Of a stretch of 29,262 nt of DNA, positions 25,401-29,262 are shown in pieces (positions within the stretch are counted from its first letter, which is position 1; every line of letters starts with the position of its first letter). The position numbers and the translations under genes are program-made. This DNA is from a virus. The stretch is taken from the IMG/VR virus record IMGVR_UViG_3300032053_007180, positions 1 through 29,262 of that record, one strand, 5' to 3'. The notes below the pieces were generated by a model that was given only the letters and a program-made list of their open reading frames with translations, was not told the origin of the DNA and made no database searches.

Positions 25401-28208
25401 ATACTGGATATTAATACTGGAATTGTTAAAACAGTAAATATAACCGATCAATCAGACATTGGATTTCATCCATATTATGAAACTGTTTTTCATCAAATTG
25501 CCAATGGATATGGATTTTTAAATATTGATTCACAAGTCGACAATTATTCGGAGGGATTATCAAGCGGACTCGTTAAATTACATAATGGAAGCGCCATTGG
25601 AATGAATACATGGACAAGTTTGGTAGATCAATCAAAATTTGATACAAATGATCAAAGATATGTGTTATTGCCAACTAATGGGGTTAATATGATTATTGGA
25701 GATGATTTTACATTATCAGAACAAGAAAACTTTAGAATTCTTTGGAGTATAGGAACAGACTATACTGATAATATTGATTACACAGGATATACCTTCCCAA
25801 CATATAAAGAATATTTAAAAACAACAACAAATGAATTTTCATTATCAACAAATTATAAAAAAGTTATTGATTTGATTGCAACATTTAAGCCCGAAATATT
25901 GGAGTCATTTGAATTGGCGTTTTTAGATTTTTCTGCCGAAAAATTAAATGAGGCCGAAACATATAAGCCATATGAAGCGACATACACTAAATTTCAAGAT
26001 TTATTAAAGGCAATTACTTCAGTTAAAAAAGATACGAATGATCCCACAAATAATTTTGATTTTTATAATACAATTAAAAACAAACAAACATCGGAATTAA
26101 TTAATATAACCACAACACTTAAATCCAAGGATAACATGATAAAATTAACATTGGCAAATCCAAGGGAAACCAATGATTATGTATTTGGAGGATTTACAAA
26201 AATAGATGTTGAACATTTTTCAATTGATCCATATGATCCAACTCAACTTAGTGCAAATCTGGGTAATATTGAACTTTATTTAGGGGAAGATATGGATGGA
26301 TATTATAGCAATTTCTTTTCCGTAAATGATGTTGCATTAAATGAGGACAACATTAAACAATTTAGGCCATTAATTTATATGTATGCAGGACAGAGAGCCA
26401 AAGGAAAAAATCCAACAAAATTGGAATTTATTGAATATTTGAAAAAAAATGTTATGGAACCGCCGATGAATGAGACAACTAAAGTAAAATCCCCGCCAGA
26501 AAGATTAATAGATTTTTTAGATGAAATAACTTTTAAAATACGAGACGATCTTAAAGCAGAAACACAGGGTCAACAAATATCTGGAATATATAGGGGACGG
26601 AACGATGACCCAACTCTTAAACTAGAATTATATAATTATTTTAAATCATTTAATGATAAATGGACAGCAGGAAATTCTATAGGACAAAGAACATTAATAG
26701 AAGAGTTTTTATTTTTAGATAGAGCAAATAAAGATATCGGTGACGAAGTATATCTTAGTCTTGACAAAATGTTAAGACTTGGAATGAAAGAAAACGCAAA
26801 AATTAATTTGTATAGCGCAATTTCTTTATTAATACAAGATACTGGATTTGATATTAGAGCATTACCAGCATATATTAATTTTTATGGAACAAATGTTTCT
26901 AATGCAGCAAAAATCATACCCTCTAAAGATGTTGCAAGAAATATGTTTGGTTCTTTTTTGGATGTTGATTATCAAGAAGCATCCCCAAAAATTATATTAC
27001 AATATGTTGGGCCCAGCTCGCGACATCCAGAAATGTCAGACATTAGTAAAAGGAAATATCTATTTGAAAACGATGGATTTGATATTAGTAATGTAAATAA
27101 TAATCCTGTTATTGTTTCTCCTAATATTTTTACAACAATAGATTTTACTAAATCAAATAAAGTGGTAGCATTTGAAGTGAGTTTTGGAGATCAAAATCAA
27201 TCTATTTTTAAAACGGTAGAATTAGACCAATCAACAATAAGAAACACATCAGAATCTTTTTATGTTTTAGAGAATTTAGGAAGAAGTGAAGGTGGTGATA
27301 GTGTTGCTCAGGTTGATATTGGATTATGGAATATATACAGACAAGCATCATATCAATGTACTGTAACTTGTATGGGTAATGTAATGATACAACCGACAAT
27401 GTATTTTTATTTAAAAAATGTTCCGTTGTTTAGAGGTTCATACTGGATTACTGAAGTGACGCATAATATTAAATCAACAGGTATTGAGACATCATTTAAA
27501 GGCTCAAGAATTCCACAACGAGCATTACCTGATCTTAAAGACACATTTATAATGGCATATCGACCATTATTTGATAAAGTCATAAAAGACGCAATTCGTA
27601 AGGTTAAAGATGAAAGTAAAACATCAACAACTACTGAGCAAACAACTGTAACTAATTCAGGAGCATATTCTACCGATACTGGTGGTAAAAGATTTACAAC
27701 TGAAGAACAAATACATAAACAATCTGTAGAGGAATATGGTATACCATATAATGGATTTGATGATGAACCAAATATAGAAAAAGTTAAATATAAAGGACAA
27801 GAATGGTTACGAGCAAAAGCCATTGAAATGGGTAATAGTAAATATCCAATACCTGATAATCGTACCATGGGTATTATTTCAAGAACAAGGTTAGCTCCAG
27901 ATATAAAATGGGGTGACATTAAGAATTTAAAAAGTGATTTTTATGAAACTAAGTTTAATCCGAAAAGATTACCAAATGAAGATGCTAATATTTTTACAGA
28001 CAAATATACAACAACCGAATTTTTAAATCCTGAAAATAGTAAATCTTTGCGTGTAACAACAGTTGTTAATCATTATGTCAAAGCATATCAAGGTCCAGTA
28101 AGTATTGGACCCGCGATTACTGGATATGGCATCGGAATGTCACATTCGTTAATGACGAAATTAGGATTATACGATGGCGCGATAGTGTTTTTTAGATTAA
28201 CACAATAA
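22422..28208 (+). CDS. Giant baseplate protein 2 (hub-like C-terminal region)
   Basis: 1928 residues, one of the longest virion proteins expected in a phage of this type. Residues about 155-208 (IKFIDVRGKTLFES, SPYAAFFHIPWPIFYLTVKG, YYGKAIKY) and about 928-970 (SSIFREIGATHYIPYH, LKWGSIYHRYKKYINDG) look strongly constrained. Near residues 1652-1698, GNVMIQPTMYFYLKNVPLF, GSYWITEVTHNI and TSFKGSRIP follow the pattern of hub proteins related to T4 gp27 or Mu gp44. A charged, helical stretch lies at about 470-545. Repeat copies B and C encode FQTYGFGMGAITVPTING at residues 107 and 904. The start overlaps the gp53-like gene by 11 bp, so translational coupling is likely. A combined wedge and hub scaffold is an inference. 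Confidence 0.7.
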   Translation: MGNNNLKTTNDILVKVDHNNLIYLDPNSVLVNGIVEPRAVEPENLVMYVNLEADLIPRSTLIANDAQSTLISVAEGTLNFMKNADGTDYDTKWTDTYTNKTPNISGFQTYGFGMGAITVPTINGFVTNDTSAQSFGIDNISIKVMGANFIPRVDIKFIDVRGKTLFESPANSPYAAFFHIPWPIFYLTVKGYYGKAIKYRLHMIKFNSKYNSSNGNFEIECNFVGSTYAYLADISLESVLNAPYFYLSESSEDAKYNEKTEQYEKIVFKTTKGYRVLRSVYQEYINKGYLPKDFPVRTLREVIVLAGRLSKILEFKIFSQFISHHTLAAIKEYEDTVTTFRKNIDIWSNKYKSGSSRILPDVLQRPNPTSPGSMEDVIWYTLNQNDKSSTKPIEILTNHVNSAVGKMESNEAFGINAGKNDDKITTNTISCAELKNINTYYRTITEIDGNIIVVDIDGIIDQIDTIFRNYKEQRNKVELEVEKIMNDVIEDKKEIGIGFKPSVRNLVAILLANAETYIRLMKEVHEKAFDKAEERKKIFEENTVKSSGIFRDGGNTIFPWPEVKLSSQKGKEMVLVYPGSREMEQKLRSNDKNLWPEVDFVENFYGIALKIKDNLESKEGSVDNVQYIFGDSVNDTKKDISVLTNMMNYIPYTNKSIASILYEIYERAKYTTSLSPFDTPSIRELADVEYSNLKNQIAGDVDVVDTLKRNVTSYLSLISQMESITTKYPYYLDQIPTTDYIADGLEHDFSISKYTPLTSTIGNANDYLKLSNFLKNYKPEEYRKDIYPFNSPTYLSSLSATSTSVNNLQLNSMLKVNPPNDFISSPLNSVMWIKDGFITNMFTNTIKINGINKHILNTPYFHKQLYDDFIKIPPLEKYVGSAYLLLNSLPYKDLDDVVSSNTTFQTYGFGMGAITVPTINGSVTNDKSTIISSIFREIGATHYIPYHLMLKWGSIYHRYKKYINDGIDIIGGITDRIDGELFFDNNNGLTFNTILDINTGIVKTVNITDQSDIGFHPYYETVFHQIANGYGFLNIDSQVDNYSEGLSSGLVKLHNGSAIGMNTWTSLVDQSKFDTNDQRYVLLPTNGVNMIIGDDFTLSEQENFRILWSIGTDYTDNIDYTGYTFPTYKEYLKTTTNEFSLSTNYKKVIDLIATFKPEILESFELAFLDFSAEKLNEAETYKPYEATYTKFQDLLKAITSVKKDTNDPTNNFDFYNTIKNKQTSELINITTTLKSKDNMIKLTLANPRETNDYVFGGFTKIDVEHFSIDPYDPTQLSANLGNIELYLGEDMDGYYSNFFSVNDVALNEDNIKQFRPLIYMYAGQRAKGKNPTKLEFIEYLKKNVMEPPMNETTKVKSPPERLIDFLDEITFKIRDDLKAETQGQQISGIYRGRNDDPTLKLELYNYFKSFNDKWTAGNSIGQRTLIEEFLFLDRANKDIGDEVYLSLDKMLRLGMKENAKINLYSAISLLIQDTGFDIRALPAYINFYGTNVSNAAKIIPSKDVARNMFGSFLDVDYQEASPKIILQYVGPSSRHPEMSDISKRKYLFENDGFDISNVNNNPVIVSPNIFTTIDFTKSNKVVAFEVSFGDQNQSIFKTVELDQSTIRNTSESFYVLENLGRSEGGDSVAQVDIGLWNIYRQASYQCTVTCMGNVMIQPTMYFYLKNVPLFRGSYWITEVTHNIKSTGIETSFKGSRIPQRALPDLKDTFIMAYRPLFDKVIKDAIRKVKDESKTSTTTEQTTVTNSGAYSTDTGGKRFTTEEQIHKQSVEEYGIPYNGFDDEPNIEKVKYKGQEWLRAKAIEMGNSKYPIPDNRTMGIISRTRLAPDIKWGDIKNLKSDFYETKFNPKRLPNEDANIFTDKYTTTEFLNPENSKSLRVTTVVNHYVKAYQGPVSIGPAITGYGIGMSHSLMTKLGLYDGAIVFFRLTQ
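22739..22814 (+). repeat. In-frame dispersed repeat, copy B (extended)
   Basis: 76 bp, 69 of which match copy C in a hand alignment. The first 42 bp are the core shared with copy A. It encodes FQTYGFGMGAITVPTING followed by FVTNDTS. Confidence 0.88.
25130..25205 (+). repeat. In-frame dispersed repeat, copy C (extended)
   Basis: 76 bp, matching copy B at 69 positions. It encodes FQTYGFGMGAITVPTING followed by SVTNDKS. The same inverted arms GGAATGG and CCGTTCC are present. Confidence 0.88.
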
Positions 28209-28225
28209 TTTAATAAAATGTTAGA

Positions 28226-28233
28226 TATTTATA
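28226..28233 (+). promoter_or_regulatory. Late-type motif TATTTATA
   Basis: Exact octamer 13 nt before the ATG at 28247, in the 38-bp gap after the giant baseplate gene. Confidence 0.45.
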
Positions 28234-28246
28234 TAAAAATATAAAG

Positions 28247-28447
28247 ATGGATAACATAGACAAGACATTAGATGACTTTTTGGATAAAGGAACAATAACC
28301 AAAACAGTTTCGCCTGACGGAAAAGAGGAAGAAGTTTGTGATCTAACAACTGGTGAGTGTTATATTATTAGATCTAGAGACGGTATAGTTGAAAGAATTA
28401 ATAAAAGATATGTCACTGAAGACGGAAGACAATTATTACAAGACTAA
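28247..28447 (+). CDS. Small conserved-looking phage protein, unknown function
   Basis: 66 residues: a short acidic helix (MDNIDKTLDDFLDKGTI), then beta-like segments VSPDGKEEEVCDLTTGECY and IIRSRDGIVERINKRYV, ending DGRQLLQD. Two Cys residues 7 apart (CDLTTGEC) sit in a turn and might bind metal or be structural. The regular strand-turn pattern suggests a real folded protein. It has a late-type motif upstream and is followed by another gene 13 bp away, so both are probably late. No family is recognised. Confidence 0.7.
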   Translation: MDNIDKTLDDFLDKGTITKTVSPDGKEEEVCDLTTGECYIIRSRDGIVERINKRYVTEDGRQLLQD

Positions 28448-28460
28448 TAAAAACAAAAAT

Positions 28461-29147
28461 ATGGAAATGAAAAATATAAATGAGGAATTGAAGCGTTTCA
28501 GAGCAATAAACAGATATGCTGAGAAATTAATAATTGAACAAGAACCACCACTTCCTGGCGCGCCACCCGCAGGTGCTGCTGTTCCGCCACCGCCTGGAGG
28601 AGATGCTCCAATGGATATGGGTGCTATGCCTCCAGAAGGCGCTGAAGAATTTACGCCGCCAACTGGTAACACCGAAACTCCCGAAGCTTCTGCTGAAACA
28701 TCTGGCGAAGACGACACAACCGAAGAATTGGACATTACTGATTTAGTTAATATGACTAAAAGTATAAAAAAACAACTTGATGATACTCAGGGTCAAGATA
28801 AAACAGGAGCAGTAACTCAACAAATGGATGATGTTTTTAACAAACTGGGTGAATTGGAATCCAAATTGGGTGAAATGGACAATGTTTTGGCTAAAATCGA
28901 TCAGCTGGGAGCAGAAATTCAACAGATGAAGCCAAAAACGCCAGTAGAAAAACTTGAAATGAGATCTTTAGATTCATATCCATTTAATCAAAATCCTGCA
29001 GAATTTTTTAACGAAAAACAACAGGAAATGAAGGCATCAGGAAAAAACGAGTACATATTAACTAAAAATGATGTTGAAAATTATGGAAAATATGAAATCA
29101 TGAAATCATTTAATCCAAAAGCCGAAGAAAACGACTATATGTTTTAA
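28461..29147 (+). CDS. Acidic, Pro/Ala-rich coiled-coil virion or scaffold-like protein
   Basis: 228 residues from the ATG at 28461 (MEMKNINEELKRFRAINRYAE); an in-frame ATG at 28389 lies inside the preceding gene and is rejected. Order: N-terminal helix 1-28; low-complexity Pro/Gly/Ala linker about 31-60; acidic Thr/Glu stretch about 62-90; coiled coil about 92-160 (DLVNMTKSIKKQLDD, LGELESKLGEMDNVLAKIDQ); and a compact C-terminus (EKLEMRSLDSYPFNQNP, EFFNEKQQEM, GKNEYILTKNDVENYGKYEI). The C-terminus looks the most constrained. Such helix-linker-coiled coil designs occur in scaffold, prohead-core and linker proteins, but no family is recognised. It is the last gene before a terminator. Confidence 0.8.
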   Translation: MEMKNINEELKRFRAINRYAEKLIIEQEPPLPGAPPAGAAVPPPPGGDAPMDMGAMPPEGAEEFTPPTGNTETPEASAETSGEDDTTEELDITDLVNMTKSIKKQLDDTQGQDKTGAVTQQMDDVFNKLGELESKLGEMDNVLAKIDQLGAEIQQMKPKTPVEKLEMRSLDSYPFNQNPAEFFNEKQQEMKASGKNEYILTKNDVENYGKYEIMKSFNPKAEENDYMF

Positions 29148-29164
29148 TATTTAAAAATATTTTG

Positions 29165-29203
29165 AAAAAAAAGAGAGTCTGGTTTTGTAATCAGACTTTT
29201 TTT
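29165..29203 (+). terminator. Intrinsic terminator closing the tail operon
   Basis: AGTCTG (29176-29181) pairs with CAGACT (29192-29197) around a 10-nt loop. It is extended by A-U and G-U pairs from the preceding purine run, and followed by T residues through 29203. It lies 18-50 nt after the last stop. The remaining bases end with an ATG at 29255 that may start the next gene. Confidence 0.88.
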
Positions 29204-29262
29204 ATGTATATTTTGATTAATAAACTTTTTTTAATAAACTAAATTACATTTTTTATGGGAAC

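Noticed and set aside
27407-27919. 170-codon antisense frame within giant baseplate gene 2
   Set aside because: The sense frame is the hub-like conserved part; the antisense product shows no family pattern.
28436-28735. 99-codon antisense frame opposite the Pro/Ala-rich gene
   Set aside because: Low complexity of the sense linker gives a Gly/Ser/Pro-rich shadow.
29255-29262. Start of a following gene (ATGGGAAC)
   Set aside because: Only eight bases are visible, not enough to call a gene.

Overview
This window reads as part of the genome of a large contractile-tailed phage (myovirus), distantly T4-related, most likely infecting a Bacteroidetes host. Tail sheath (gp18-like), tail tube (gp19-like), a tape-measure candidate, a gp53-like baseplate wedge protein and a family B (T4 gp43-like) DNA polymerase are all recognisable from sequence motifs. 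The host assignment is an inference. It rests on three things: the DNA is strongly A+T-rich, there are almost no Shine-Dalgarno sites before start codons, and two early-type genes have a TAnnTTTG -7 box, which is the Bacteroidetes housekeeping promoter form. The BspA-type leucine-rich repeats fit the same picture.

Layout. Positions 2-1911 (+) are an adhesin or fibre module: the 3' part of a leucine-rich-repeat protein with 66-bp DNA repeats, a small gene that appears frameshifted, and a BppU-N-like small protein. Positions 1908-10199 interleave replication and regulatory genes with the neck: DNA polymerase (-), gp13-like neck protein (-), a small orphan gene (+), an SNF2-type helicase (-), gp14-like and gp15-like neck/terminator proteins (+), and a 57-residue ribbon-helix-helix-like gene (-). 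Positions 10340-28208 (+) form the tail block: sheath, tube, a gp26-like protein with an apparent +1 frameshift extension resembling gp51, a tape measure, a 1640-residue baseplate protein, a gp53-like wedge, and a 1928-residue baseplate/hub protein. Two small proteins of unknown role and a terminator end the window.

How it works together. The late genes encode a complete contractile tail from neck to baseplate, in roughly assembly order. The octamer TATTTATA, or a one-base variant, sits 3-41 nt before the start of most late units, while the polymerase and the gene at 6189 have host-type -7 boxes. This suggests an early/late switch like that of T4 but with a different late signal. Strong stem-loop terminators follow the sheath, the tube and the last gene.

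The most notable points are these: (1) a probable programmed +1 frameshift at TTTTTTC (14968-14974), placed exactly between tube and tape measure where tail-assembly chaperones sit; (2) a 42-76 bp in-frame repeat with conserved inverted arms, present three times in the two giant baseplate genes; (3) the TATTTATA late signal, sometimes so close to the ATG that the mRNA would be leaderless; (4) a 17-bp palindrome in the polymerase leader; and (5) an early and a late promoter overlapping on opposite strands at 6122-6153. All assignments come from reading the sequence; no database search was run.
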